Shown: positions 7,952 through 17,016, numbered from the stretch's first letter. The stretch: DNA of 64,000 bases from JANNRA01 sp031401035 (GCA_031401035.1 JANNRA010000103.1:3519-67518); one strand, 5' to 3'. Notes: generated by a model not told the origin, from the letters alone. Translations and numbers: made by a program.

Positions 7952-9139
7952 CTAGACGGGACGCCGTTCGTTGAGAGCGGCGGTGTTGCGGTAGAGGAGC
8001 TTCTCCTGGTCCGCCGGCGAGATCCCCGCGAGCTCTTCCAGGATGTCTCGCGGATGCTCCATACCTTCCATGTGCGGCCAGTCGGAGCCGTAGATGACTT
8101 GGTCCGCTCCCATGAGCTCGATGACGTCCGGGATCTTGTCCTCCCAGAAGGGGTTGATCCACACGTTGCGACGGAAGAGGTTTGAAGGGTCCTCTTTGTA
8201 GTACCGCCGCATCCGATCCTTGGACTGTTCGAGCTTGATGAAGAGGTCGCGGAGGAAGCCCGAGCCGTTCTCGACGGAGGCGATGCGCAGGTTGGGAAAG
8301 CGCTCGAACATCTTGTCGTAGGCGAAGGTCAGGAGGAAATCGTTGATGGCGCGCTCCGGGATCAAGCCGGCCACGCTCGGCTTGATCCCGCCGCCCAACG
8401 CGTCGATGGCGGAGTTCCCGCCGTAGCCGTTGGCGGTATAGGCGGTGCTGCCAACGTGAGCCACGACGGTGATGCCCGCCTCGTTGACACGCGCCCAGAA
8501 GGGATCGAAGCGCTCGTCCGTGTGCGGGCGCCAGCCGTCACGCGTGAGGATCGGCGAGGGTCGCATTACGATCACACGGGCATCGCGCTCGAGCGCCCAT
8601 TCGAGCTCGCGGCAGGCCCAGTCGATGTCGGCTAGCGTCAGATACGGCGCACTGAACAATTTGCCCTTGTAACTGAGACCCCAGTCCTCTTCGAGCCAAC
8701 GGTTGAATCCCTCCGTGAGCACACACAGGGCTTGAAGGTCGTGTGACATCGGCTGCTCGTATAGGACGCCCGCGGTCGGAAAGAGCCAGACCCCTTCGAG
8801 CCCTTGCGCCTCGACCCTCGCAACGCGCGCGTCGCGATCCATGTACTCCGGCGGCATCGGCTCGAGCTTGGAACGAATCAGGTCGTAGAAGGTCTTATTC
8901 TCCGGGTTGCCGCGGTAGTACTCGCGCAGCACGCCGGGCTTCGAGATCGGATTGAAAGTCGGATTGCCGACGGCGTGATTGAGCTTGCCGGCCACCAGGT
9001 GGCGCCGCTTGCCGTCCATCTCGACCCACTGCACGCACCGCTTCTGCATGCGCCGTGGCACGTGCCGCATGAAAGCGTCTTCCGCCTCGTAGTAGTGATT
9101 GTCGCAGTCGAAAAGAAGACCGTCGTATCGCTCCATCAT
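7952..9139 (-). CDS. Amidohydrolase-2 family metal-dependent hydrolase/decarboxylase
   Basis: TIM-barrel amidohydrolase (PF04909 type), about 395 aa. The family includes ACMSD-like decarboxylases and hydrolases. It begins MMERYDGLLFDCDNHYYE, where the usual D-x-H metal motif reads DCDNH. It continues with VVAHVGSTAYTAN (metal-binding His) and GADQVIYGSDWPHMEGM near the C-terminus, the conserved SDWPH segment with the metal-binding Asp. ATG 9139 follows AAGGGAG; an ATG at 9217 would add a 26-residue non-conserved tail. It is first in the six-gene operon. The reaction is unknown; C-C bond hydrolysis or decarboxylation of a pathway intermediate is an inference. Confidence 0.83.
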   Translation of the reverse strand: MMERYDGLLFDCDNHYYEAEDAFMRHVPRRMQKRCVQWVEMDGKRRHLVAGKLNHAVGNPTFNPISKPGVLREYYRGNPENKTFYDLIRSKLEPMPPEYMDRDARVARVEAQGLEGVWLFPTAGVLYEQPMSHDLQALCVLTEGFNRWLEEDWGLSYKGKLFSAPYLTLADIDWACRELEWALERDARVIVMRPSPILTRDGWRPHTDERFDPFWARVNEAGITVVAHVGSTAYTANGYGGNSAIDALGGGIKPSVAGLIPERAINDFLLTFAYDKMFERFPNLRIASVENGSGFLRDLFIKLEQSKDRMRRYYKEDPSNLFRRNVWINPFWEDKIPDVIELMGADQVIYGSDWPHMEGMEHPRDILEELAGISPADQEKLLYRNTAALNERRPV

Positions 9140-9299
9140 GCGCTCCCTTCGCAGCGGCGCTGGCTGCCGCCCCCTGAACTCATCGGTGACCTCTTTGGAG
9201 TCCGTGTTCACGTCCATTCCTCTGCTGTCCTTCCGGCGATCCCCTGCCGTCCAGAGTGCTCCGGCTCGAGGCAGCAAAACTAGAGCCTTGCAAATGCGA

Positions 9300-9313
9300 A
9301 ACTAGTATCATAG
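9300..9313. promoter_or_regulatory. Second copy of the putative GntR operator
   Basis: AACTAGTATCATAG is identical over 14 bases to 406-419. It lies between the divergent amidohydrolase operon (start 9139, or 9217 if the longer form is used) and the acyl-CoA synthetase (start 9356, 42 bp away). Two exact copies, each in a divergent promoter region of catabolic genes, support one shared regulator. Confidence 0.6.
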
Positions 9314-9355
9314 ATCACCGATTCCCCGCAACGCCATGTTTGCAGGAGGTTGACC

Positions 9356-10924
9356 ATGCACCCCGGACACCACGCCCAAACCTGCCCGAATAAGGCCGCC
9401 GCCATCTCGGCTCGCACCGGCGAGGTGCTCACCTACGCCGAGCTCGATGCACGCTCGAACCGGTTGGCGCAGCTCCTGTGGTCCGAAGGCCTCCGCCGCG
9501 GCGACCACATCGCGGTGTTCCTCGAGAACCATCTTCGCTATTTCGAAGTCGCCTGGGCGGCGTTCCGATCCGGGCTCTACCTCACCACCGTCAACCGCTA
9601 TCTGACCGCGCCGGAAGCCAGCTACATCGTCGATGACTGCGGCGCGCAGGTGCTAGTGTCCTCTCTCGCGCTGCACGGCGTGGCGGCGGCGATCCCCAAC
9701 CAGGCGCCGGACTGCCGGCGCTTTCTGGTGGTCGACGGCCTGCCCGCGGGCGCGTCGGATCGCTTCGAGAGCTACGAGGCCGCCGTGGACGCGCACCCGG
9801 CGGAGCGCCTCGACGAGGAGCCGCTCGGCGACTTGATGCTCTACAGCTCGGGGACGACCGGGCGGCCCAAGGGGATTGCCCGACCTCTCCCAAGCTGCTC
9901 GGTATCGCGCGGCCTGGCGATGAACGCCGTGCTGCGGGGTCTGTTCCGCGTGGACGCGGACTCGGTGTACCTCTCGCCCGCGCCACTCTATCACTCGGCG
10001 CCCATCGGCTTCTGCACCGCCATGCAGTCGCTCGGCGGCACGGTGGTCATCATGGAACGCTTCGACGCATTGGAAGCGCTGCAGGCCTTGGAGAAGTACT
10101 CGATCACCCACAGCCAGTGGGTGCCCACCATGTTCACTCGCATGCTGAAGCTCCCGGAGGAGGAGCGCGCCGGCTACGATCTCTCCCATCATCAGGTTGC
10201 GATCCACGCCGCCGCTCCCTGCCCGCGCAAGGTGAAGGAAGAGATGTTCGAGTGGTGGGGCCCGATCCTGCACGAGTACTACGGCGGAACCGAGCTGAAT
10301 GGATTGACCTACGTCGGGCCGGAGGAATGGCTGGCGCATCCCGGGACCGTCGGGCGCGCGGTGATCGGGACGATCCGCATCTGCCATGAGGACGGCACCG
10401 AGCTGCCGACCGGAGAGGCGGGTATCGTGTACTTCGAGCGCGACGAGGCACCCTTCCAGTACCACAAGGACCCGGAGAAGACGCGCAGCGCTCAGCACCC
10501 GAAGCATCCTAGCTGGACGGCCCTGGGAGATGTGGGCCACCTCGACGAGGAGGGCTTCCTCTACCTCACTGACCGGGCGTCGTTCATGATCATCTCGGGG
10601 GGAGTCAACATCTATCCCCAGGAGGTCGAGAACGAGTTGATCATGCATCCCAAGGTGGAAGACGTGGCCGTGATCGGCGTGCCCAACTCCGAGTTCGGAG
10701 AGGAGGTGAAGGCGATCGTGCAGCCCGCTGCGGGCGTAAGCGCCGATGCAGCGCTGGCTGAGGAGCTGATCGCCTACACTCGCGGGCGTCTGGCGGCATA
10801 CAAGTGCCCGCGCTCCATCGACTTCGACAGCGACCTCCCGCGCCTCCCCACCGGCAAGCTCTACAAGCGGCTGCTCAAGGACCGCTACTGGGGGCGCGGC
10901 GACTCGAAGATCGTCGAGGACTAG
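9356..10924 (+). CDS. AMP-forming acyl-CoA synthetase (FadD-like)
   Basis: Activates a carboxylic acid to its CoA thioester through an acyl-adenylate, 522 aa. The P-loop-like A3 motif is MLYSSGTTGRPKGI (~165). YYGGTELNGLTYVG (~305) is the A5 region, LGDVGHLDEEGFLYLTDR (~395) contains the ATP-ribose-binding Asp, and the A10 Lys lies in LPTGKLYKR near the C-terminus. ATG 9356 sits 6 bp after GCAGGAGG. It is the plus-strand partner of the divergent amidohydrolase operon and shares the putative GntR operator. It is probably the entry step feeding the dehydrogenase and crotonases; the acid is unknown. Confidence 0.93.
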   Translation: MHPGHHAQTCPNKAAAISARTGEVLTYAELDARSNRLAQLLWSEGLRRGDHIAVFLENHLRYFEVAWAAFRSGLYLTTVNRYLTAPEASYIVDDCGAQVLVSSLALHGVAAAIPNQAPDCRRFLVVDGLPAGASDRFESYEAAVDAHPAERLDEEPLGDLMLYSSGTTGRPKGIARPLPSCSVSRGLAMNAVLRGLFRVDADSVYLSPAPLYHSAPIGFCTAMQSLGGTVVIMERFDALEALQALEKYSITHSQWVPTMFTRMLKLPEEERAGYDLSHHQVAIHAAAPCPRKVKEEMFEWWGPILHEYYGGTELNGLTYVGPEEWLAHPGTVGRAVIGTIRICHEDGTELPTGEAGIVYFERDEAPFQYHKDPEKTRSAQHPKHPSWTALGDVGHLDEEGFLYLTDRASFMIISGGVNIYPQEVENELIMHPKVEDVAVIGVPNSEFGEEVKAIVQPAAGVSADAALAEELIAYTRGRLAAYKCPRSIDFDSDLPRLPTGKLYKRLLKDRYWGRGDSKIVED

Positions 10925-10978
10925 TCTTGACCGCCCTCGACTACCTTTCACCTGTCAACCAGCGAGGAGTTAGTTAGT

Positions 10979-11160
10979 TAGCCTTGATTCGACAAGAGAA
11001 ATTCCACACGGAGGCACGGAGACACGGAGAGAGACGGCTTTGCGGCGGCCGCGCGCCAATTCCCCACCCGCATGGCAAATGAGGTGCCGGAAGGGTCAGC
11101 AAAATCGGATTGCCGTTCACTCTCCGTGTCTGTCCGTGCCTCCGTGTGAATGTTTTTCGT
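10979..11160. repeat. Dispersed inverted-repeat element, copy A
   Basis: The arms 11005-11031 (starting CACACGGAGGCACGGAGACA) and 11120-11148 (its complement, with a 2-base insertion) could form a long hairpin around an unrelated ~88-bp centre. The flank TAGCCTTGATTCGAC (10979-10993) and the right end TGAATGTTTTTCGT match copy B at 62017-62200, while the centres differ. It lies between the acyl-CoA synthetase and the DUF1329 gene. The element looks like a miniature mobile or REP-like repeat with no coding content. The rest of 10925-11273 shows nothing recognisable. Confidence 0.75.
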
Positions 11161-11273
11161 AGAGATTGCTTGGGAGGAGTCTCCGCATGTCGACAGGTAG
11201 ACCCGTTGGACCGGCAGCGCCAGGCGATCGAGTCCGTCGCGGATGCGATGACATCAGCGGCGGCTGCGCTTCG

Positions 11274-12611
11274 ATGAAGCTTCGGACGCTGCCAGGCGGC
11301 GCCGGGGCGGGCCGATGGAAGGGCGTGCGGCCGCTCGGCCTGCTCGGGTCCTGTGCCTTCGCCGTTGTCGTCCTCATTGGCTCGGTGCGCGCCGACGAGC
11401 CCGGTAAGCCCTGGACCCTCGACAGCAACAACTGGCAACTCGGACAGGATCTGCTGCCCGACGCCGTCTTGGAGCGGGTCAAGAAGGGCGACTACACGTA
11501 TCGCGTCGCGCCGGTCGACCCGGAGCGCTTTCGGCGGAACTACTCGCAGGGATTCTGGGACGCGAGCGCGGCGAACGCCGGCAAGTACGACGTCGATCCG
11601 GAGACCTGCGGATTGAAGGACGTGGCGACCGGCGAGATCCCGGAATTCTACTTCGGCTACCCGTTTCCAACCATCGAGCGCGACGACCCGCAGGCGGGGT
11701 GCAAGATGGCCTGGAACTTCACCGCGGCGAATCAGATGGGCAACGGGCAGGGGGCGACCTTCACCATCAGCGGTATCGACAGCGGCGGCGAGTTCCGCCG
11801 CCTCAAGCTGTGGGCGGAGTACAACGTCTATCTCGGCCGTTCGGCGGGCCGCATCCCCAACCCCCAGAATCTGCGCACGGTCGTCTTGAACAACCTGCTG
11901 GAACCCCGCGACGCCGATGGTGTGGCGGGGCTCAGCCGCTCGATCAACGACTGGACGTCGCAGGACGAGGTGTGGTTCTACGTGCCGGCCATGCGCCGCG
12001 TCCGGCGGGTCAACGCCGCGACGCGATCCGACCCCATTGCCGGACTCGACATCTTCGCCGACGACGCCAACTGCTACGGCGGCAAGGTGGAGTACTACCA
12101 GTGGAAGCTGGTCGGCGAAGGACACATCCTCGCGCCGGTGCTCAGCCCCGAGCCGCTGCTGCAGCGCCAGGTGAGCCCGACGCGTTGGGAGGTGGACCTC
12201 CCGTATTTCAGGGCGGCGTACGAAACGCCCGGCGCCCCCGGCGCGCCGTGGCAGATCGTCGAGAACCTCACCATGGTGCCGCGCCCGGTATGGATCATCG
12301 AGGGCCGATCCGAAGACCCGTACTACAACTTCGGCAAGGTCATCATGTACATGGACAAGGACCTGTACCGAATCTACTGGAAGCTGGTCCACAACCGCGC
12401 CGGCGAATACTTTTACAACGCCATGTGCGCGTACCACTGGTCGAAGAGCCCGGACGGCAGCGCCAGCGCGGTGACGCCGAACATGGTCATCGGCGTGAAC
12501 GACAAGACCAATCGCGCCGCCATCGCCGGCCGCTACTCGTCGCAGTTCATCGAGACCGACTTCGGCGAGAAGCGCTTCAGCCTCTCGACCCTGTCTCATC
12601 TCTCCGACTAG
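11274..12611 (+). CDS. DUF1329 exported protein
   Basis: Protein of 445 aa with an N-terminal signal segment (PLGLLGSCAFAVVVLIGSVRA, cut about residue 40). The mature part is an outer-membrane lipoprotein-sorting-like fold typical of DUF1329: YTYRVAPVDPERF, FYFGYPFPTI, DEVWFYVPAMRRVRRVNA, IMYMDKDLYRIYWK. DUF1329 genes usually pair with DUF1302, as here 42 bp downstream, and are often near hydrophobic-compound catabolic genes. A role in moving such a compound across the envelope is the usual inference. ATG 11274 is chosen for the signal peptide; the ribosome site is weak. Confidence 0.87.
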   Translation: MKLRTLPGGAGAGRWKGVRPLGLLGSCAFAVVVLIGSVRADEPGKPWTLDSNNWQLGQDLLPDAVLERVKKGDYTYRVAPVDPERFRRNYSQGFWDASAANAGKYDVDPETCGLKDVATGEIPEFYFGYPFPTIERDDPQAGCKMAWNFTAANQMGNGQGATFTISGIDSGGEFRRLKLWAEYNVYLGRSAGRIPNPQNLRTVVLNNLLEPRDADGVAGLSRSINDWTSQDEVWFYVPAMRRVRRVNAATRSDPIAGLDIFADDANCYGGKVEYYQWKLVGEGHILAPVLSPEPLLQRQVSPTRWEVDLPYFRAAYETPGAPGAPWQIVENLTMVPRPVWIIEGRSEDPYYNFGKVIMYMDKDLYRIYWKLVHNRAGEYFYNAMCAYHWSKSPDGSASAVTPNMVIGVNDKTNRAAIAGRYSSQFIETDFGEKRFSLSTLSHLSD

Positions 12612-12653
12612 CCGCGATCCGGTCTGATGTCGGGTCACCTGCAGGGAACAGGA

Positions 12654-14432
12654 ATGTCATGGATCGGGCGCGCCGGCCTCACGCTGCTGACGGCATTCCT
12701 TTGCCTGGCGCAAGGCTCCCCGGTTCATGCCGTGTCGCTCGACGAGCACGACGAGATCCGCCTCGGCCTGCGGACCTACGCGCTGGCGCGCGTGGGCACG
12801 CAGCAGTTCGACTTCACCGACAACGCCGCGGTCCTGAAGGGGTCGTTCCCGCCCTCCGCGGCCGGACACGTGCGTCAGCTCCGCGGATTCATCGAGGTGG
12901 GTTTCGACCACAATCTGGAGCGTCTCGTCCGCGAGGGCTTCGGGCCGCTGGCGTTGATCAACGATCTGCCCTTTCGGCTCTCGAACCTGAAGTACACCCT
13001 CGAGTACCGGGGCGAGTACGAGGGCGTCTACGACTTCGGACCGTCGGAGTTCCGGACCGCCGACGACTTCTTTGCCGCCAAGAACATCCTGACCGGCGCG
13101 CCGCTGCCGCCAAAGGTAGTGGGCGCCTACCGGCGCAAGCTGCGCGACATCGCGGTCGACCGCCAGCAGCTCTTCCAGGCGTTCGTCGAGGCGAGCGTCG
13201 GCGATCTCTTCGTGCGCGTCGGCCGGCAGATTCTCGTCTGGGGGGAAACCGACGTCTTCCGCCTGCTTGACAACGTCAACCCGACGGACAGCAGCTTCGG
13301 CGGCTTTCTGATTCCGCTCGACGAGCGGCGCGTGCCGCTGAACATGCTCCGCGCCAACTACTCGATCGGATCGCTCGGCCCCTTCTCGGACCTGTTCGTC
13401 GAGGGCTACGGCGCCGTCGATACCCACGTCGCGTACTTCCCGGGCATTCCCTCCGGCTCGCCGTGGGCGCCGCCGACGAACTCCTATCCCAACACCACCC
13501 TGTTCCCGGTCCTCAACCACCCCCCGGCGACGTTGAGCACGGCCCGCGGCGGAGTACAGGTGAAGGCCAATCTGCAGGTGCCGGCGCTCGGCAGTGTCAC
13601 GGTCGGTCTGGCGCACTACTACACCCGTTTCGATCTGCCCGGCGTCCAGACCTTCGTCCACAAGGACCTCTTCACCCCGTTTCCGGGCAGCTACGACGAT
13701 GCCGGGCTCGCCAAGCTGCTGCTCACCGCCCCACTGGTGCAGGTCAGCGGGGCGAGCTCAACCTTCGTGCTCCCCTCGCGTTTCGTGCGCACGCTCGGGT
13801 TGAGTGGCGAGCCCGTCGTGCGCACCGAGCTCGCGTACTTCCACGACGAACCGCGCTACTCGCAGGCGCAGATCGACCCCTTTACCGTGCTCGGAAACAA
13901 GCAGTGCGAAGCGGCTGCGGCCGACGGCATCTGCACGGGGGGACGCCGCGTCGGCGACTCGTGGAACTTCGTCCTCGGGATCGATCACAATCAGTTCATC
14001 CGCTGGCTCAATCCCGCGCAGTCGATCCTCTTCAGCACCCAGTTCTTCTACAAGCACCTGCGTGGCGCCATCCCGCGCCGCCCGGTTCCCTACCTCCCCA
14101 GCGTCACCAACGGCGAGGTGGTGCCGGTGTTGGTGGAGGTCGACAAGCGGAACCTGGCCCTGCCGCTAGCCCACAATCCCGTCGACCAGTACGTGCAGAC
14201 GCTGCTGGTCGCGACGTCGTACCTGAGCGGGAAGGTCACCCCGGCCGTGGTCCTGGTCTACGACTGGAGCGGCTCGTTCGCCGCCCTGCCCCAGGTTACC
14301 CTCAGCCGCGATCCGTTTCGCTTCTCGTTCGGCTACAACTTCATCACCGCCAACACGCTCAAGGGTGGCAGCGGCATCAGTCTCTTTCGCGACCGCGACA
14401 ACGTCTTCTTCCAGGTCGAGTATGTGCTCTGA
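12654..14432 (+). CDS. DUF1302 outer-membrane protein
   Basis: Protein of 592 aa with a cleavable signal (GLTLLTAFLCLAQGSPVHA) followed by a beta-rich chain ending FFQVEYVL, i.e. a C-terminal amphipathic strand with an aromatic pattern as in porins. Family motifs include RVGRQILVWGETDVFRLLDN and NPTDSSFGGFLIPLDERRVP. DUF1302 proteins are predicted beta-barrels partnered with DUF1329, consistent with uptake of the operon's lipophilic substrate. ATG 12654 follows AGGGAACAGG; an ATG at 12627 would precede the signal with 9 extra residues. No inner-membrane RND partner is present nearby. Confidence 0.87.
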   Translation: MSWIGRAGLTLLTAFLCLAQGSPVHAVSLDEHDEIRLGLRTYALARVGTQQFDFTDNAAVLKGSFPPSAAGHVRQLRGFIEVGFDHNLERLVREGFGPLALINDLPFRLSNLKYTLEYRGEYEGVYDFGPSEFRTADDFFAAKNILTGAPLPPKVVGAYRRKLRDIAVDRQQLFQAFVEASVGDLFVRVGRQILVWGETDVFRLLDNVNPTDSSFGGFLIPLDERRVPLNMLRANYSIGSLGPFSDLFVEGYGAVDTHVAYFPGIPSGSPWAPPTNSYPNTTLFPVLNHPPATLSTARGGVQVKANLQVPALGSVTVGLAHYYTRFDLPGVQTFVHKDLFTPFPGSYDDAGLAKLLLTAPLVQVSGASSTFVLPSRFVRTLGLSGEPVVRTELAYFHDEPRYSQAQIDPFTVLGNKQCEAAAADGICTGGRRVGDSWNFVLGIDHNQFIRWLNPAQSILFSTQFFYKHLRGAIPRRPVPYLPSVTNGEVVPVLVEVDKRNLALPLAHNPVDQYVQTLLVATSYLSGKVTPAVVLVYDWSGSFAALPQVTLSRDPFRFSFGYNFITANTLKGGSGISLFRDRDNVFFQVEYVL

Positions 14433-14492
14433 GCGACCGCGCTCCGGTGCCGTCCTTTGGCCGGCGGCCCCGTCACGTTCAAGGAGGAACCG

Positions 14493-15653
14493 ATGAAAGC
14501 TTCGCGCGCCTGCGTTCCGGCCGTCCTCGCGGCATGCCTGATCGGCACATACGCGGTCACAGTGCAGGGCGTCTGCGCACCCCGCTGCGTGGGCGATTGC
14601 AACGACGACGGCGCAGTGGCGATCAATGAGCTGATCGTGGGCGTCCAGATCGCTCTCGGGGTATTCGACGTCAGCAGATGCCAGGCAGTGGATGCGAATG
14701 GCGACGGAGGGGTGGCGATCAACGAGTTGGTCCTGGCGGTCGAAGCCAGCCTGGGCAGCGCCCCGGCAGCCTCGCCGACACCAACCGGCGTACCCGATCC
14801 GCCGATCGGCGAACACCGCTGCGGGCTCGCAGCGGAGAGTGTCATCGAGCTCAACTCCGCCAGCCTGCCGGTGCCGATCCCAGTCAGGGTGACGGGGACG
14901 ATCGACATCATCTGCGGGGCGCCGGCGGCGGGCACGGCGCCCTGCGAGTGCAGCAGCGATTTGGATCCGAAGGCCATTCCTGGCATCGGGTTCGTCTGTG
15001 TCCGCAGCGAGCCGGGATGCCCCGCCGGACGGATTGCATGCGATGGCGGCGAGAGCCTCGGCGTCGAACTGTTCGCCGACGGCGACATCGGCCGGTGCGA
15101 CGGCAATCAGGCGTGCGCGTCGGCCTGCGGCGGCGTCTGTGCCGAGACGGAGCGAGAGGTCCTCTCGTCGAGCTGCACCGGGTTCTGCACGGCGGGCGAC
15201 AACGACGGTCAATCCTGTCGTCGCGATTCGCAATGCCCGGGCGGAGCCTGCAACGGTCAGGACCCGGTGACTGCGACCGGCGTCTGCCAGTGCCAGTGCG
15301 CAAACCTGGCGGCCGGGGCCGCCGGCCCGAGCGGCGAGCTGCAGTGCAACCTCGGCATCGCACTGGACCTGGAGGCGGCCGGGCCGTGCGGGGATGGCGA
15401 CGTCTTCCTGAGCATCGGCCGCACGTGCGTTCCCGCCACCACGGGTTCGATCGCGATCTCCATGACCGACGCCAATGGCGAACCCGGTGCCGACATTCCG
15501 CGCACCGGTCCCGCCCTGAACAGCGGCCAGGCGGTGAGCTGTGAGGATCTGCGCGCCGGATCGACGCAGGGACTGCGCCTGCGCGGCGGGTTCAGCGTCT
15601 TCGACTCGCCGCTGGGAGCCCTCGTGGCCGAGGTGTCTGCCGACTGTGAATGA
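14493..15653 (+). CDS. Secreted Cys-rich protein with N-terminal dockerin-like repeat pair
   Basis: Unrecognised protein of 386 aa. A signal peptide (residues 1-~27) is followed by two EF-hand-like repeats, GDCNDDGAVAINELIVGVQI and VDANGDGGVAINELVLAVEA, each D-x-N-x-D-G-x-V-x-INEL as in dockerins. A Thr/Pro linker (~100) leads to a Cys-rich domain with many paired cysteines, then a C-terminal domain ending VAEVSADCE. It is probably secreted and calcium-binding. ATG 14493 follows AAGGAGG at good spacing. The same repeat type ends the protein at 45691-46674. No enzymatic motif is seen. Confidence 0.75.
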   Translation: MKASRACVPAVLAACLIGTYAVTVQGVCAPRCVGDCNDDGAVAINELIVGVQIALGVFDVSRCQAVDANGDGGVAINELVLAVEASLGSAPAASPTPTGVPDPPIGEHRCGLAAESVIELNSASLPVPIPVRVTGTIDIICGAPAAGTAPCECSSDLDPKAIPGIGFVCVRSEPGCPAGRIACDGGESLGVELFADGDIGRCDGNQACASACGGVCAETEREVLSSSCTGFCTAGDNDGQSCRRDSQCPGGACNGQDPVTATGVCQCQCANLAAGAAGPSGELQCNLGIALDLEAAGPCGDGDVFLSIGRTCVPATTGSIAISMTDANGEPGADIPRTGPALNSGQAVSCEDLRAGSTQGLRLRGGFSVFDSPLGALVAEVSADCE

Positions 15654-16104
15654 GCGGTGGCGCCGCGGTGTCCGTGTTCGTTCAGCTGACGCGACGCCCG
15701 CGACCGGGTAGCGGATAGCCCGGATGAGCTGGCGATTTCTCATAACGCGCGGTCTCGGACGCCCCCTCGGTCCCGCCCCCGAACGGCCGATGGCGCGGTG
15801 AGCGGCTGCTGGGTTGGACAGTCACGGTTTGGACCATCCCCAGAATCATGGAGGAGCCGATCTACTGGAGAGCCGCGCGCCAAGGCGCCGTCGCCCCGGA
15901 TCCCGGCCCTACCGCGCAGCGGTTTCGTTTAAGTTCCATTCCGTTAACTTGGTCACCGCCGGGGCCCCAACCCCTCTCGTCAACCCCTACTTGCCGGTCT
16001 GCCCGGCGCGGCGGTTGCGAGGCCGGCGCCAGATCGCGAAGGATGGAGCGTTGTTCCGAGGGAGGCGACAGGTTGCAAGCGCGCGCGCGACCATCCTTGG
16101 ACAA
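15654..16104. other. Gene-free stretch
   Basis: About 450 bp between the dockerin-like protein and the Doc toxin. Both strands have open frames, but none has a plausible start, ribosome site or family resemblance. I see no repeat or RNA signature. It adjoins the gene-debris region to its right. Confidence 0.5.
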
Positions 16105-16491
16105 TCATGCGACCCGGGAGTTCCCTTCGAGCCAGCTCGCGAACTGCGCCTCGGTCAGCTCCCCCGCGGCCAGCGCGAGCGTGCGGATGGTGGCGTCGGC
16201 ATCGCTTGCGGTGAAGCGCCTTCCGTTCAGCTCGAGCAACATGACCGCGGCCGCGAACCCCGACCGCTTGTTACCGTCGATGAACGGGTGGTTCTTGACG
16301 ATGCCGAACGCGTAGCTCGCGGCCAACTCGCAAAGAGTGGGGGACTGGTAGGCGTGGAGATTCACCGGCCTGGCCAGTGCGGATTCGAGCAGGCCTGTGT
16401 CGCGCACTCCTGCCGAGCCGCCGAACTCGGCGAGCAGACGGTCATGCACGGCGAGCACTACCTCGCGAAGGAGCCACTCCGGCTCCTTCAC
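16105..16491 (-). CDS. Doc-type toxin (Fic fold, death-on-curing)
   Basis: 128-aa toxin of a type II system. The Fic-like motif HPFIDGNKRSGF (~70-81, HxFxDGNKR) and the helical C-terminus fit Doc, which phosphorylates EF-Tu. The lead-in GVRDTGLLESALARP is the typical Doc region. GTG at 16491 overlaps the antitoxin stop (GTGA), so translation is coupled. Its partner here is an AbrB-type antitoxin rather than Phd. Confidence 0.88.
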   Translation of the reverse strand: MKEPEWLLREVVLAVHDRLLAEFGGSAGVRDTGLLESALARPVNLHAYQSPTLCELAASYAFGIVKNHPFIDGNKRSGFAAAVMLLELNGRRFTASDADATIRTLALAAGELTEAQFASWLEGNSRVA

Positions 16492-16718
16492 TTGGCAAGT
16501 TCCCTCAGGGTGTTCCGGTAACGACGGATGACGTCCTCCGCCACTTTCATCTGCCGGGTGAACTCAGCGCTCGCGGGGCTGACCCGCAGGCTGCCGTCGG
16601 CAGCCTCGGATACGCACACCGTGTCGCCCTCCTCCACCTTGAGATAGGAGAGAACTTCCTTGGGTAGAACCACGCCGACCGAGTTCCCGATCTTGCGGAG
16701 CTTGAGTTCATGAAGCAT
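16488..16718 (-). CDS. AbrB/MazE-type antitoxin
   Basis: 76 aa. The N-terminal swapped-hairpin DNA-binding fold reads LRKIGNSVGVVLPKEVLSYL..EEGDTVCV (~7-38), and a basic helical tail (~50-76) would bind the toxin. ATG 16718. It is first in a two-gene operon with the Doc toxin. A GTTATAAC palindrome 22 bp upstream is a candidate promoter/operator. Confidence 0.87.
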   Translation of the reverse strand: MLHELKLRKIGNSVGVVLPKEVLSYLKVEEGDTVCVSEAADGSLRVSPASAEFTRQMKVAEDVIRRYRNTLRELAK

Positions 16719-16739
16719 GGCTCGACCGTACCCACATTT

Positions 16740-16747
16740 GTTATAAC
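16740..16747. promoter_or_regulatory. Candidate promoter/operator of the AbrB-Doc module
   Basis: GTTATAAC, a perfect 8-bp palindrome in a locally AT-rich patch upstream of the antitoxin start. On the minus strand TATAAC could also serve as a -10 element. Confidence 0.35.
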
Positions 16748-16934
16748 GGGCAAGCGTGGAATGCCGGTGCGTGCTTCTGGTGGGCGGGGCGCATCGATGG
16801 GTGGCACGTTCCCGACGAATGGGGGCAGGTGGGACGTGCGCTCAAGGAGCCCTTTCGGACTCTCGCGGCCGGCGTCCAGGTCGTTTCCTCGCTTCGCGAT
16901 GGGAGCCTATGATCCCCGCCGCCGGAGGTCCCCC

Positions 16935-17015
16935 GTGTCCACAACCTTTCCCAACCGCGAGATCGCATCCATCGACGTCAGCGACCCCTCCCTCTACGTG
17001 GAGGACCGCTGGCAG
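16935..17015 (+). pseudogene. Cytochrome P450 N-terminal fragment
   Basis: GGAGG at 16924-16928 precedes a GTG that opens 27 codons ending REIASIDVSDPSLYVEDRWQ. This resembles the IDxSDPxLYxxDxWQ opening of many bacterial P450s. Right after the last codon the sequence switches to the reverse-strand cyclase remnant, and the frame stops at 17063. The retained ribosome site suggests a once-functional gene cut by a deletion or insertion. The P450 identity rests on this short stretch only. Confidence 0.45.
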
Positions 17016-17016
17016 C

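Noticed and set aside
10974..12638. 554-codon open frame antisense to the DUF1329 gene
   Set aside because: Low-complexity Arg/Ala/Val-rich translation with no family motif, directly opposite a gene with signal peptide and clear DUF1329 blocks; typical GC-rich shadow frame.
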